Assembly: GCA_030373505.1 (NCBI GenBank)
Contig: JAUCYS010000012.1
Coordinates: 1 to 64,000, forward strand
Length of the DNA: 64,000 bases
DNA from: Parasphingorhabdus sp.
GTDB taxonomy: Bacteria > Pseudomonadota > Alphaproteobacteria > Sphingomonadales > Sphingomonadaceae
Direction: 5' to 3'
This document shows, piece by piece, positions 11,538 through 20,196 of the stretch. A program made the position numbers and the translations under genes. A model generated the notes under the pieces. That model was not told the origin of the DNA and did not search any database. It was given only the letters and a program-made list of their open reading frames with translations. Each line of letters starts with the position of its first letter. The stretch's first letter is position 1.

Positions 11538-12719
11538 ATGCATATAGCTCAATTTTTATCGAAACTTTGCGTAGTGTGGTTTGGAACGATCTTGATTTGT
11601 GAACCGATAGCGGCCCAAGCTCAACTCTCGGATGACCCTGAAATCACTCGGTTGGAGGCCGAAAAGAAACGGCTGCAACTGGAAGCAGACATTTCGAATT
11701 TGCAAAAAACCCTCCGCGAAAATGAGAAGGGGGATCGAAAGGATCTCACCGACGCCTTGCCGGGCTTTGAAGGTAAAACAACGATAAATCCGGGGGCCCT
11801 AGATATCGAGTCGCATCTCTTGGCGATGGTTGCAGTGAAATCAGCAGCAACAGCGATCAAGGGCGATCTGGGTTCTGACATCGGCGATGGTGCTTCGGTT
11901 ATCATCGCGCCCAAGAATGATGTATTGAGTGAGTGGCAGGCCCAATTGTTAGTGAATGAAATAATTGGTCACAAGGATCGTCTGAATTCGGCAATTCAGG
12001 ACTTGGTGCCCAATCGAGTCACGGCCCTGTTGGATCCGGGCACTGCTTTGGCTGTGATAAACGGGCTTGGTGGGCTGCTTCGAACGGAAACCACAGTCAG
12101 TCCACTCTCACTTACCGCAATAAATGATGATCTCATGGCATTGGCGTTGAAAGCAGAGCTTTCGAAATCAAAGCTATCTTCGCTGAACAGTTTGGTCGGT
12201 GATATGGAGGGAAATCCCGTTTTCCAGGTATATGGCAGGCTTCGGGCAGAAATTCTGGTTGCGAATGATATTCTTCGAGGATGGCCCAAAAAGCCAAAAG
12301 AGAAGGTCGCGCAAGCCGACCCATTGAGAGCGCAATTGTCAGAGACTGTCACCTTTTTCGAATCGATCACGAAGCAGGGCAAGGATGGGGAACCGAGCCC
12401 GCTAATCCGGGCTGCGATGACAAAGCGGATGATCGACGATGATTCGAAACTGGTCCGTGTTCAAGTGATCAAGGCAGGAGGATCGGCGATCAACATGGAC
12501 AATATTGGTGTCTTTTTCGGTGACGATCCGCTTAGAGTCAGCGCAGGGCTGGTCGTTGCTTGGACCATGGAGCAGAAGAATAGCCAGCGAGCAGGCTATG
12601 TATTCTGCTGGACCGCGGCAAAAAGCTTCCGGCGCCTGCAGAACGGTCATTGGATCAAAAAGGCATTTGATGATTTGGACAAAGGCATCCTTCGATGCCG
12701 GTCCGCGGGCAAGATCTAG
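11538..12719 (+). CDS. Secreted protein of unknown function
   Basis: A 393-residue protein that I do not recognise. It starts with a signal peptide (MHIAQFLSKL...PIAAQAQ, cleavage likely after AQA), followed by a charged coiled-coil segment (ITRLEAEKKRLQLEADISNLQKTLREN) and a mixed alpha/beta region of about 300 residues with many Lys, Asp and Ser. The start at 11538 is preceded by AGGAAGGA; upstream in-frame ATGs back to 11406 lack a site and would bury the signal peptide. Base composition is visibly more AT-rich than in the neighbouring genes, suggesting acquisition. It shares the uvrA intergenic region and its LexA-type box. Confidence 0.65.
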   Translation: MHIAQFLSKLCVVWFGTILICEPIAAQAQLSDDPEITRLEAEKKRLQLEADISNLQKTLRENEKGDRKDLTDALPGFEGKTTINPGALDIESHLLAMVAVKSAATAIKGDLGSDIGDGASVIIAPKNDVLSEWQAQLLVNEIIGHKDRLNSAIQDLVPNRVTALLDPGTALAVINGLGGLLRTETTVSPLSLTAINDDLMALALKAELSKSKLSSLNSLVGDMEGNPVFQVYGRLRAEILVANDILRGWPKKPKEKVAQADPLRAQLSETVTFFESITKQGKDGEPSPLIRAAMTKRMIDDDSKLVRVQVIKAGGSAINMDNIGVFFGDDPLRVSAGLVVAWTMEQKNSQRAGYVFCWTAAKSFRRLQNGHWIKKAFDDLDKGILRCRSAGKI

Positions 12720-12782
12720 GTTTGGGGAGAAACAGAGTTCGTTTGTTCAAAAATTTGCCAAATAGTGGCTGATTGATCAGCT

Positions 12783-14828
12783 CTAACTATGCCGCAAACC
12801 GTTGACCCGCCCAAAAGCCTTGCGATACCGTTCAAAAAATCCGACCATCTCCGGTGACCGCTTGCTCTTCATGTCGCAGAAGAATTTGCGGTTCCAGCCT
12901 TTGGCCGTGCCCCAATGGATCATCGCATAGACATAGGCTAGCAGTGCTGCTGAAAATCCAAAGGCCGCTCCCATCCCTGCCGCTGCCCAAACAACCGCAG
13001 CAATTACCGGATAAGCCAGCACCGGGAAACTGATCGCCTTGCGATAATTGAAAATCGCCTTGCTCTCCCGCGTCGGCAGCCCGAACTTTCCGACCAGCGT
13101 CGACGTAAGCGGCAGCCGGTTGTGGATGATCGCGGCCGGGATCTTGACCCACCAGGGCACCGGCGCCAGCAGGATGGTGCCGAGCGCCAGCAGTTCGAAA
13201 AAGGGATAGCGGATGACCAGCAGCGCCAGCACCTTGTAATCATGATATTGTTTCGCGGTATGGGCGATCAGCCCGTCGACGCCCTCGACTGCATAGCGGC
13301 CCTTCTCGCGGAAGCGGAAGACATTGTTGGGGAACATATAATATTTCATCAGCCCCATGAAGCCCGGCGTGTCGCCGCGCTTCGGCCGGATATCGAGCAC
13401 TTTCGCGACCTCGTCGGTAAAGGTGCCATACCAGACCAGATGGTCGGTCTTTTTCTCCGGCCGGCTGGCATAATAAGTCGCGTTATAGTCGGCGATCCGC
13501 TGGTCGATATTGCCGCGAATGTCCGCACGAAAGGCGGCGTCGCTGATCATCCGGTGGACCAGCAGGCACTGCATCTCGCTGATATTGTTGAGCCCGCCGG
13601 TGAACGGACGAGTGAAGCCGATGGTGTAGATATTGTCCAGCTTCGGCGAGGTGACGCCGAGAAACTGCTCGCGCGGCCGGTAGGCAAAGATGCCGCCGTC
13701 GCCCTGCATCCGGATATCGGGAATATTGGGCACTTCCTGATCGCCGTCGATGATCAGGTCGAAGCTGGCCGTCTCGCCGCCCTCGCTGATCGTCATCGCC
13801 TCGTGGTCGATGGTGGCGTCGGTCTTGTCCCACAGCTTGACATGGCCGTGCTCGAGAAAGAAGGGCAGGTCGTTGATCAGATAGCCATCGCGGATTTTCT
13901 GTTCGAGCGTCTCCTCGCAATAGAGCTTGTAGACGTCGATCGGCCAATATTTGATCGCGATATGGCCGTTTTCGACCGGAGCTTTTGCCCGGAAAAAGCT
14001 GCGGATATCCTTGTGCGGGCGGATGCTTTTGGGATGGCGCACGCCGAGGCTGTCGCGGTCGAAAAGCTTTGCAAAGCGATGGTGGATCAGGCCGTGGATA
14101 TAGCCGCCGTCGATAAAGGCGCGATAGCTCCATTTGCTGATTTCGGAGAAATTGTGGCACTCCAGCTGATCGAGCGGCACGAAGCGTGGGCCGTCGTCGA
14201 GCGGAGAAAAAGTGGCGAACATCTTGTCGAGGATGATGAAGCCGTTGGTGACCAGATGGACCTTGGCGCCATGGGCAACCAGCTTGGCGATCAGCAGATT
14301 GGAACTGTCGCCGGTCGAGGTGATCGCGACGCTCTTGCCGGCAAAGCTGGCGTCAACCTTGATCTGCTTGAGATTGGCATTCATCAGCCGCCGGAAGGCG
14401 GTGGCGACGACGACATGGCGGGCGCGAAACTGTTCGCCGCTGTCGAGATGCACGATGCTGTGGTCCGCATGATTGTCGATACTGTGGACCCGGCCATGAT
14501 GGATATTGGCGGCGTGGCGCGCGGCATATTTCTTGTGGATGTCGTAGAATTCGCGAGCGGTCGGGAAGCCGTCGGTAAAATTGTCTCCCTGCTCCTTCAG
14601 CATCTCGACCAGTTCGAAGGAATAGACGCTGCTCTGCAGCGAACTGACCAGATCGAAATCCAGCGCATCGGCCGCTTCCAGCTGCTGCCAGATCGGGGTC
14701 ATCGGCGATACCATCAGCCAGTCGATGCCGCTGGCTTCCAGTTCGCGGATCAGCGGCATGGTCGAAAAGCCGCCGCCGACGATCAGGACTTCAATTTCCC
14801 TTGCTTCCACCCTGCTGCTCCCTGCTGC
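12783..14828 (-). CDS. FAD/NAD(P)-binding oxidoreductase with C-terminal membrane segments
   Basis: The protein opens with a Rossmann dinucleotide motif (EVLIVGGGFSTM) and has a second, degenerate nucleotide site (VAITSTGDSSNLL), the arrangement of flavin-containing monooxygenases and related reductases. The middle includes a conserved-looking TIGFTRPFTGGLNNISEMQ. The last 170 residues differ: two hydrophobic regions (VIRYPFFELLALGTILLAP and VLAYPVIAAVVWAAAGMG onward) suggest membrane attachment. I start at ATG 14828, ten residues before the Rossmann strand; a TTG at 14957 would add 43 residues. The substrate is unknown and the gene stands alone. Confidence 0.7.
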   Translation of the reverse strand, partial: AAGSSRVEAREIEVLIVGGGFSTMPLIRELEASGIDWLMVSPMTPIWQQLEAADALDFDLVSSLQSSVYSFELVEMLKEQGDNFTDGFPTAREFYDIHKKYAARHAANIHHGRVHSIDNHADHSIVHLDSGEQFRARHVVVATAFRRLMNANLKQIKVDASFAGKSVAITSTGDSSNLLIAKLVAHGAKVHLVTNGFIILDKMFATFSPLDDGPRFVPLDQLECHNFSEISKWSYRAFIDGGYIHGLIHHRFAKLFDRDSLGVRHPKSIRPHKDIRSFFRAKAPVENGHIAIKYWPIDVYKLYCEETLEQKIRDGYLINDLPFFLEHGHVKLWDKTDATIDHEAMTISEGGETASFDLIIDGDQEVPNIPDIRMQGDGGIFAYRPREQFLGVTSPKLDNIYTIGFTRPFTGGLNNISEMQCLLVHRMISDAAFRADIRGNIDQRIADYNATYYASRPEKKTDHLVWYGTFTDEVAKVLDIRPKRGDTPGFMGLMKYYMFPNNVFRFREKGRYAVEGVDGLIAHTAKQYHDYKVLALLVIRYPFFELLALGTILLAPVPWWVKIPAAIIHNRLPLTSTLVGKFGLPTRESKAIFNYRKAISFPVLAYPVIAAVVWAAAGMGAAFGFSAALLAYVYAMIHWGTAKGWNRKFFCDMKSKRSPEMVGFFERYRKAFGRVNGLRHS

Positions 14829-15068
14829 CATCTTTTCCGATAACGCCTTGCCGGGGTAAAACCAACGCTCTTTTGGCGGCTCTGCGAGAAAGCGGTCAAC
14901 CCCGGCAGGCCGGAGCCGCAAGAGCCGCTGCCGGTCGGGGCTTTGATCGACGGTCAATGGTCGTTGGTCGAATGAACCGGCGCCCGGCGTGCCGATCTGC
15001 TATGCAAAAGCGAGCTGAGTGACCATCCGGAATGGCAGATTTGCTTTCGGGTCGCATGGAAGCTCGAC

Positions 15069-15731
15069 ATGGGGGGTGGTGTCAGAATGCGGATCCGCAA
15101 CAGGCTGGACACGGGAATATTGCCTACCGCATGGGCAAGCTCCGGTTCCCGCTCCGGCCGATACCGCGCTCGCCCCCTGTTGGGCGCGGTCCTTGCGACG
15201 CTTCTGGTGCCATCCCCTTTGACTGCCCCCGTTCAGGCGCAATCGTCGACACCATCCGCCAAAAAACCGTCCTCTGCCTGCGCATCCGACAATCACCGCG
15301 CCTTCGATTTCTGGATCGGCACCTGGGATGTCACCGCGGTCGGGCAGGATCAGCCGAGCGCAGTGAACCGGATATCGCGCGAACATGGCGGCTGCGTCCT
15401 GCGCGAAAACTATAGCACCAGCGGCGGCTACACCGGGATGAGCATGAGCTTCTATGACAGCGCCCGCGATATATGGCACCAGACCTGGATGGGCGGGGAC
15501 GGCGTTGCATTATTCATTGAGGGCGGGCTGAACAAGCAGGGCGAAATGGTGCTCAGCAATCGCAATACGCCCTATTACAAAGACGGCATGCCGATCAACC
15601 GGATTACCTGGACGCCCCATGCCGACGGCAGCGTTCGCCAGCATTGGCAGGCATCAAAGGATGGCGGCAAGACCTGGACCACGGTCTTCGACGGCCTCTA
15701 TGTCAGACAGGCGACGCAACCCGACCGCTGA
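15069..15731 (+). CDS. Exported protein of unknown function (DUF1579-like)
   Basis: A 220-residue protein with a long N-terminal signal region (hydrophobic LLGAVLATLLVPS then PVQAQ) and a C-terminal domain starting FDFWIGTWDV. The pattern W-x-G-x-W-D-V, the Ser/Gly-rich middle and the final SKDGGKTWTTVFDGLYVR resemble small beta-barrel domains of the DUF1579 type. No catalytic motif is evident. ATG 15069 follows GGAAG; ATG 15087 is an alternative. Its TGA directly abuts the stop of the converging gmk gene. Confidence 0.62.
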   Translation: MGGGVRMRIRNRLDTGILPTAWASSGSRSGRYRARPLLGAVLATLLVPSPLTAPVQAQSSTPSAKKPSSACASDNHRAFDFWIGTWDVTAVGQDQPSAVNRISREHGGCVLRENYSTSGGYTGMSMSFYDSARDIWHQTWMGGDGVALFIEGGLNKQGEMVLSNRNTPYYKDGMPINRITWTPHADGSVRQHWQASKDGGKTWTTVFDGLYVRQATQPDR

Positions 15732-16400
15732 TCACTCGGCCATCAGATCCCGGACAAAGCCGATCAGGCCGGTCTGCCGCGACCGGCGCATCCGTTCCGT
15801 GGCCAGAATCTGCTTCACCTTGGCAAAGCAGGCGTCAAGATCGTCGTTGATCAGGACATAGTCATAGCCGTCCCAGTGGCTGATCTCGCTGACCGCTCGC
15901 TGCATCCGGCTTTCGATGATATCGGGTGCATCGGTGTTGCGGCTTTCCAGGCGCTTGCGCAGTTCCTCCAGCGACGGCGGCAGGATGAAGACCCGCACGA
16001 CATCCTGTCCGGCCCGCTGGTACAGTTGCTGCGTGCCCTGCCAGTCGATGTCGAACAGCACATCCTGTCCCGCTTCCAGGCTCTGCTGAACCGGCACCGT
16101 CGGTGTGCCGTAGCGGTTGCCGAAAACCGTGGCATATTCGAGGAAACTGTGGTCGGCGACCATCTCTTCAAACTGGTCACCGTTGACGAAATAATAATCC
16201 CTGCCATGTTCCTCGCCGGGCCGCTTGGGGCGCGTGGTGACGGATACGGACATGGCGATTTCCCGGTCCGCCTTCAGCAGCATATGCGCCAGCGTCGACT
16301 TGCCGGCCCCGGACGGCGAAGACAGCACGAACAGCAGCCCCCTGCGGTTCAGTTCGCGGTGATCATTGTCGATATTCTGGGAAGAGATATTGTCGGCCAT
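15732..16400 (-). CDS. gmk: Guanylate kinase
   Basis: Guanylate kinase transfers phosphate from ATP to GMP in guanine nucleotide synthesis. The P-loop SSPSGAGKST, the GMP-binding SVSVTTRPKRPGE, DYYFV, and the FDIDWQGTQQL segment are all present. Starting at ATG 16400 gives 222 residues, close to the family norm; an upstream start at 16481 would add a non-conserved leader. The C-terminal tail includes RRSRQTGLIGFVRDLMAE. It is divergent from the AI-2E family permease. Confidence 0.95.
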   Translation of the reverse strand: MADNISSQNIDNDHRELNRRGLLFVLSSPSGAGKSTLAHMLLKADREIAMSVSVTTRPKRPGEEHGRDYYFVNGDQFEEMVADHSFLEYATVFGNRYGTPTVPVQQSLEAGQDVLFDIDWQGTQQLYQRAGQDVVRVFILPPSLEELRKRLESRNTDAPDIIESRMQRAVSEISHWDGYDYVLINDDLDACFAKVKQILATERMRRSRQTGLIGFVRDLMAE

Positions 16401-16520
16401 AGCGGCTATTGGCCGAGAAGGGCGCATGGCGTCAAGATGCTTGTCCCGATGTTTTTCGATCCTGTCTGCGGGATCAATCATGCTGATGACAGTCTGGTAA
16501 AATCCGGCTATCGCCAGATC

Positions 16521-17639
16521 ATGTTCCAGGGCCGTGTCAGTACGATATTTTATGCGATCGGCATCACCATCATGGTCGGCTGGCTGTTTTACGTTGGCAA
16601 GGACATCATCCTTCCCATCGTGACGGCGATCATATTGCTGCAGATTCTCTATGCTGCCAGCGCCACCGTAGCCCGCATTCCGGGATTGGGCCAGACGCCA
16701 CTATGGTTGCGTGCCACTCTGGCTCTTATCGGGGTGCTGGCGCTGCTTTTTGCGATGATCCGGATGCTGGTAGCCAGCCTGCAGAATCTGGTGCCCTCGC
16801 TGCCACTCTACCAGCGCAATCTGGAAAATCTGTTCGTGACATGGTTCCCGGTGCCGGTCGAAGCGGGTGCCGGCCGGCCAAAGATTTCCGAACTGATGGG
16901 GTCGCCGACTGCGATTTTTGACCGGGGCAGGGACGCCGCCGCCCAAGCGATAAGCGAATTTGCGACCCGTTTTTTCACCGAGATCGATATCGCTGCGCTG
17001 GCCCAGTCCGTTCTGGCCTCGCTGACCAGCTTTGGCGGATTTGTGTTTATCACCATCCTGTACGCCTCTTTCCTGCTCAGCGAGATCACCGGTTTTCCGG
17101 AAAAGGTGCGCCGGGCCTTCGGATCGGATGGCGCGTCCACCGACACGCTCAACATGATCACCCGGATCAACCATGATATCGGCAGCTATCTGGCGACCAA
17201 GACGCTGATCAATATCATGCTTGGCATCCTGTGCTGGGCGATATTGCGTCTGCTCGGCGTGGAATATGCCGCTCTCTGGGCGATCATCATCGGCCTGCTC
17301 AACTATATCCCCTATATCGGCTCGTTCGTGGGCGTCGCCTTTCCGGCGCTATTTGCCGTCGCCCAGTTTGGCACCTTGACCATCCCGCTGATTGCCACGG
17401 GCCTGATGACGGTCGCCCAGGTGGTGATCGGCAATATTGTCGAGCCCAAGATGCTGAGCAAATCGGTCAATCTCAGCCCGATGGTGGTGCTGGTTTCGCT
17501 GGCCATCTGGAGCAGCCTGTGGGGCATTCCGGGGGCGATTCTGGCCGTGCCGTTCACCACGATCCTGATGATCGTGCTGGCGCGCCGTCCCGGTACCCGG
17601 CCGATTGCGGCGCTGCTGTCCAGCGATGGCAATGTCTAG
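16521..17639 (+). CDS. AI-2E family (PerM-type) transporter
   Basis: A 372-residue protein with about seven or eight membrane helices in the family pattern: two N-terminal pairs, a soluble loop around residues 95-155, and a long C-terminal set containing ALWAIIIGLLNYIPYIGSFVGV and GNIVEPKMLSKSVNLSP. The NYIPYIGS and VEP motifs are diagnostic. Members export autoinducer-2, act as Na+/H+ antiporters or have no known substrate, so the name does not prove AI-2 transport. The start at ATG 16521 is the first that does not run back into gmk; the ribosome site is weak. Its end overlaps the converging MFS gene by four bases. Confidence 0.88.
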   Translation: MFQGRVSTIFYAIGITIMVGWLFYVGKDIILPIVTAIILLQILYAASATVARIPGLGQTPLWLRATLALIGVLALLFAMIRMLVASLQNLVPSLPLYQRNLENLFVTWFPVPVEAGAGRPKISELMGSPTAIFDRGRDAAAQAISEFATRFFTEIDIAALAQSVLASLTSFGGFVFITILYASFLLSEITGFPEKVRRAFGSDGASTDTLNMITRINHDIGSYLATKTLINIMLGILCWAILRLLGVEYAALWAIIIGLLNYIPYIGSFVGVAFPALFAVAQFGTLTIPLIATGLMTVAQVVIGNIVEPKMLSKSVNLSPMVVLVSLAIWSSLWGIPGAILAVPFTTILMIVLARRPGTRPIAALLSSDGNV

Positions 17640-18916
17640 CTGGGCGTGGCTGGCGGCTTCATGAAGAAGGCGGCGATCAGCCCGCTGACCAGCAGGGCAA
17701 CCGCTCCGGCAAAGGCCAGATCATAGCTGCCGGTGGCCTCGAAAATAAAGCCCGCTCCGGCCGGCGCGGCGGCGGCAAAGGGCAGCATCACCGGCGCGAG
17801 CACCGAATTTATGATCGGAAAGGCGCGCTCGCCATAATAATTGCCGATCACCACCGGTCCGAGCACAAGCAGGCTGCCGTAGCCGGCACCGAACAGCATG
17901 CCCATCGCCGAAAGCAGGATCACGCCATGGCCCAGCCAGAAGCCGGACAGGCCGAGCGCCATCAGCGCAATCGAGCCGAACAGGGTCCAACGCAGTTCAA
18001 ACTGGTCGCCCAGCCACCCGGCCGGAATTCGCGCCAATCCGCTGCCGAGAATCGCAAGGCCCATGATCGATGCGGCTTCGATTTTGGACAGTCCGTTGTC
18101 GGTCAGATGCAATAGGCCGTGGTTCAGCAAAAAGAAAAAGGTCCCGAGATAGCCCAGCGTGACCAGCATCAGCATATAGAGAGTCGGCGTCCGGATGACC
18201 TGCTTCATCGTCCAGTTATGACCGGTGCGATGGGTTTTGGGCCGCAGATTGCCGGCCGTTGGATCATCCGAGACCAGCGCGGGATCGATATTGTCCGGGT
18301 GCTGGCCGATATCCTGCGGCCGGTTGATCACAAATTGCGCAGCAATCAGCGAGATGACGACCATGACGGCAGCAAGCAGCCAGGCAGCGCGCCAGCTGTC
18401 GAACTGCTCCATCAGGCTCGACAGGATCGGCTGCGAGAGGGCCCCGCCCAGCGCTGCGCCGGTCATGACGATACCAATGGTGGTGGATCTTTTGATACTG
18501 AACCAGCTGATCATCGCGGACTGTGAACAGATCGGGCCGGTCAGGGCGAAGGACAGGCCCATGACAACGCCCCAGACCAGAATGAACTGCCAGATGGCGG
18601 AAACGGCCAGCACCAGCAAAATCAGTCCCGCCAGCATCACCAGCAGCCCGATGGTAACCGTCTGGCGCACGCCGAATCGATGGATCAGATAACCGGTCAG
18701 CGGATAGGCCAGACCCAGCATGATCAGCGCGACCGTCTGCGCGAGCGACGCCGTGCCACGGTTCCAGTCCATCGTTTCGACCATGGCGGGAAAGACGACG
18801 GAATAGGCGAAATAAACAAAGCCCGACGCGGCAAACTGGATGAAGAAGAGCAGGCTGACATTGGTCCAGCCATAGAATTTGCGGGGTGCTTGCCCCGATT
18901 GCGCGGTGGTCGCCAA
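17636..18916 (-). CDS. MFS transporter
   Basis: A 426-residue major facilitator with twelve predicted helices and the loop 2-3 motif (GYLIHRFGVRQTV). The N-terminus RKFYGWTNVSLLFFIQFAASGFVYFAYSVVFPAM resembles the monocarboxylate/oxalate-formate branch. The substrate cannot be told. The start is TTG at 18916 with AGGAG six bases upstream. It overlaps the end of the AI-2E family permease gene on the other strand. Confidence 0.88.
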   Translation of the reverse strand: MATTAQSGQAPRKFYGWTNVSLLFFIQFAASGFVYFAYSVVFPAMVETMDWNRGTASLAQTVALIMLGLAYPLTGYLIHRFGVRQTVTIGLLVMLAGLILLVLAVSAIWQFILVWGVVMGLSFALTGPICSQSAMISWFSIKRSTTIGIVMTGAALGGALSQPILSSLMEQFDSWRAAWLLAAVMVVISLIAAQFVINRPQDIGQHPDNIDPALVSDDPTAGNLRPKTHRTGHNWTMKQVIRTPTLYMLMLVTLGYLGTFFFLLNHGLLHLTDNGLSKIEAASIMGLAILGSGLARIPAGWLGDQFELRWTLFGSIALMALGLSGFWLGHGVILLSAMGMLFGAGYGSLLVLGPVVIGNYYGERAFPIINSVLAPVMLPFAAAAPAGAGFIFEATGSYDLAFAGAVALLVSGLIAAFFMKPPATPS

Positions 18917-18967
18917 TATGCTCTCCTGTGCCGCTTTTACGGTCGACCAAGCTAGCTGACATTAGTG

Positions 18968-19336
18968 TCAGCGACAATCGTTATCGTCTTTTTCGTCTTT
19001 CTCGTGATTGGGGAGCTGGGCCATTTTGCCATGGGCATAGGTCATAGGGTGGGCCCGTTCCAGCAACGCGAGCTTAACCGCCATATCTTCCATTCGCTGA
19101 TTAAAGCCGTTCTGGACCGAGCCTACGACTTCTTGGGCCTTCATGACCGCGTCCAGCTTCGCTTCGTTCTTGACCTCGCGAAGTTCCGCGCGGACATCCC
19201 TGATGAGTTCGCCCAGTGCCGCTATCGAATCGGCCATCTCTTTCTGGCTGGTCTGCAGGGAGCGTATATTGTCGGTAATCTTCAAAATATCGAGAGCTTC
19301 CTGACCGCCCTCGATGATCTTCTTGCGACTGAACAT
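18968..19336 (-). CDS. Small coiled-coil protein of unknown function
   Basis: A 122-residue protein beginning MFSRKKIIEGGQEALDILKITDNIRSL. Most of it is predicted helical coiled coil (SLQTSQKEMADSIAALGELIRDVRAELREV and on), ending in an acidic/basic tail HEKDEKDDNDCR. The ATG lies one base after the stop of the upstream gene (TAA-C-ATG), which argues for a two-gene operon and for this start over an upstream ATG at 19372 inside that gene. Not recognised. Confidence 0.6.
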   Translation of the reverse strand: MFSRKKIIEGGQEALDILKITDNIRSLQTSQKEMADSIAALGELIRDVRAELREVKNEAKLDAVMKAQEVVGSVQNGFNQRMEDMAVKLALLERAHPMTYAHGKMAQLPNHEKDEKDDNDCR

Positions 19337-19337
19337 G

Positions 19338-19784
19338 TTAACTGAGTGCCTCGGCCAATCGGCTCCTGACATATTGAAGGTGATGGTCGGGACTGTCGAT
19401 CGAGGCCCAGATCGATCGGATCTCGCGATGAATTTGGTTTTCCACGGCCTCGGCGCCGGCGCGCATCAGGGCATAGCCATTGATCTGCCCAATGAGACGA
19501 GACCGGGTGACCGCCAGCTGTGATGTCCAGGGGGTGTAACTCTCGTCCGCGAACGGATGATCGGAGACAGGCTCGATCTTGAGCAAATCCCTTCCCAACG
19601 GCCTACGGGCCGTGCCACCCGATTCGAAGCGTGTATTGTATGTCGCCTTCCGTTCCTCCTCACCGATGGCAATAAATGGCGGGGAGTCCGAAGCGACAAT
19701 GCCCTTGGTCACGTAGTAAATCGCCGAACGACGCTCTGACCGTTCTTCGCCGAATTTTTGATATGCCTTCTTTTTCTTCGCCAT
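19338..19784 (-). CDS. Small protein of unknown function
   Basis: A 148-residue soluble protein with a very basic start (MAKKKKAYQKFGEERSERRSA). It has no signal peptide or membrane helix. The second half is probably helical (QLAVTRSRLIGQINGYALM, AVENQIHREIRSIWASI). I do not recognise the family. It forms a tight pair with the coiled-coil gene that follows, and both are somewhat lower in GC than the flanking metabolic genes. Confidence 0.58.
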   Translation of the reverse strand: MAKKKKAYQKFGEERSERRSAIYYVTKGIVASDSPPFIAIGEEERKATYNTRFESGGTARRPLGRDLLKIEPVSDHPFADESYTPWTSQLAVTRSRLIGQINGYALMRAGAEAVENQIHREIRSIWASIDSPDHHLQYVRSRLAEALS

Positions 19785-19896
19785 ATTATCTGGCCCGCGC
19801 TTCTTTGATTCTCGGCTTCTGTATCACGATAAAGCTGCCAATGCCATGTCTGGCCGGTGATGTGGTACCGGAAATGAGCGGCGCAGGGCGAGCGAG

Positions 19897-20178
19897 TTAC
19901 TGACGCTTGGCAAGCCTGTCACTGTTTTCCGGCGTGACCGGGTGTCCTTCTATATCGATCACGACCTCGGATGCGGGAAGGGCCTCGGCCTCTTTCGCAT
20001 CATCATAGAGTTTCTTCGCGATCAGGGCCCCGCCAACCAGCAGCGCGCCGGGGACGGACCGGGTCGCGATCCGGGCGGCGAGCATGCCGAGGCCGAAGTT
20101 GCGCAAGCCATGGCCGCTAGTGTGTCGGCGGGCTTCGTAACCGACAAAGGTGGTGAACAGATTTCTGACTAGTGACAT
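19897..20178 (-). CDS. Small protein of unknown function downstream of fumC
   Basis: A 93-residue protein with a central Gly/Ala-rich hydrophobic stretch (FGLGMLAARIATRSVPGALLVGGALIA) that could be one membrane helix, and a polar C-terminus. It starts 18 bases after the fumC stop on the same strand, so it is probably the last gene of the sspB-fumC operon. Function unknown. Confidence 0.6.
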   Translation of the reverse strand: MSLVRNLFTTFVGYEARRHTSGHGLRNFGLGMLAARIATRSVPGALLVGGALIAKKLYDDAKEAEALPASEVVIDIEGHPVTPENSDRLAKRQ

Positions 20179-20196
20179 GATGGCCTGTTTCCCGGA

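Noticed and set aside
13122..14843. 573-codon open frame opposite the flavoprotein gene
   Set aside because: Shadow frame; composition is atypical and the flavoprotein has clear motifs on the other strand.
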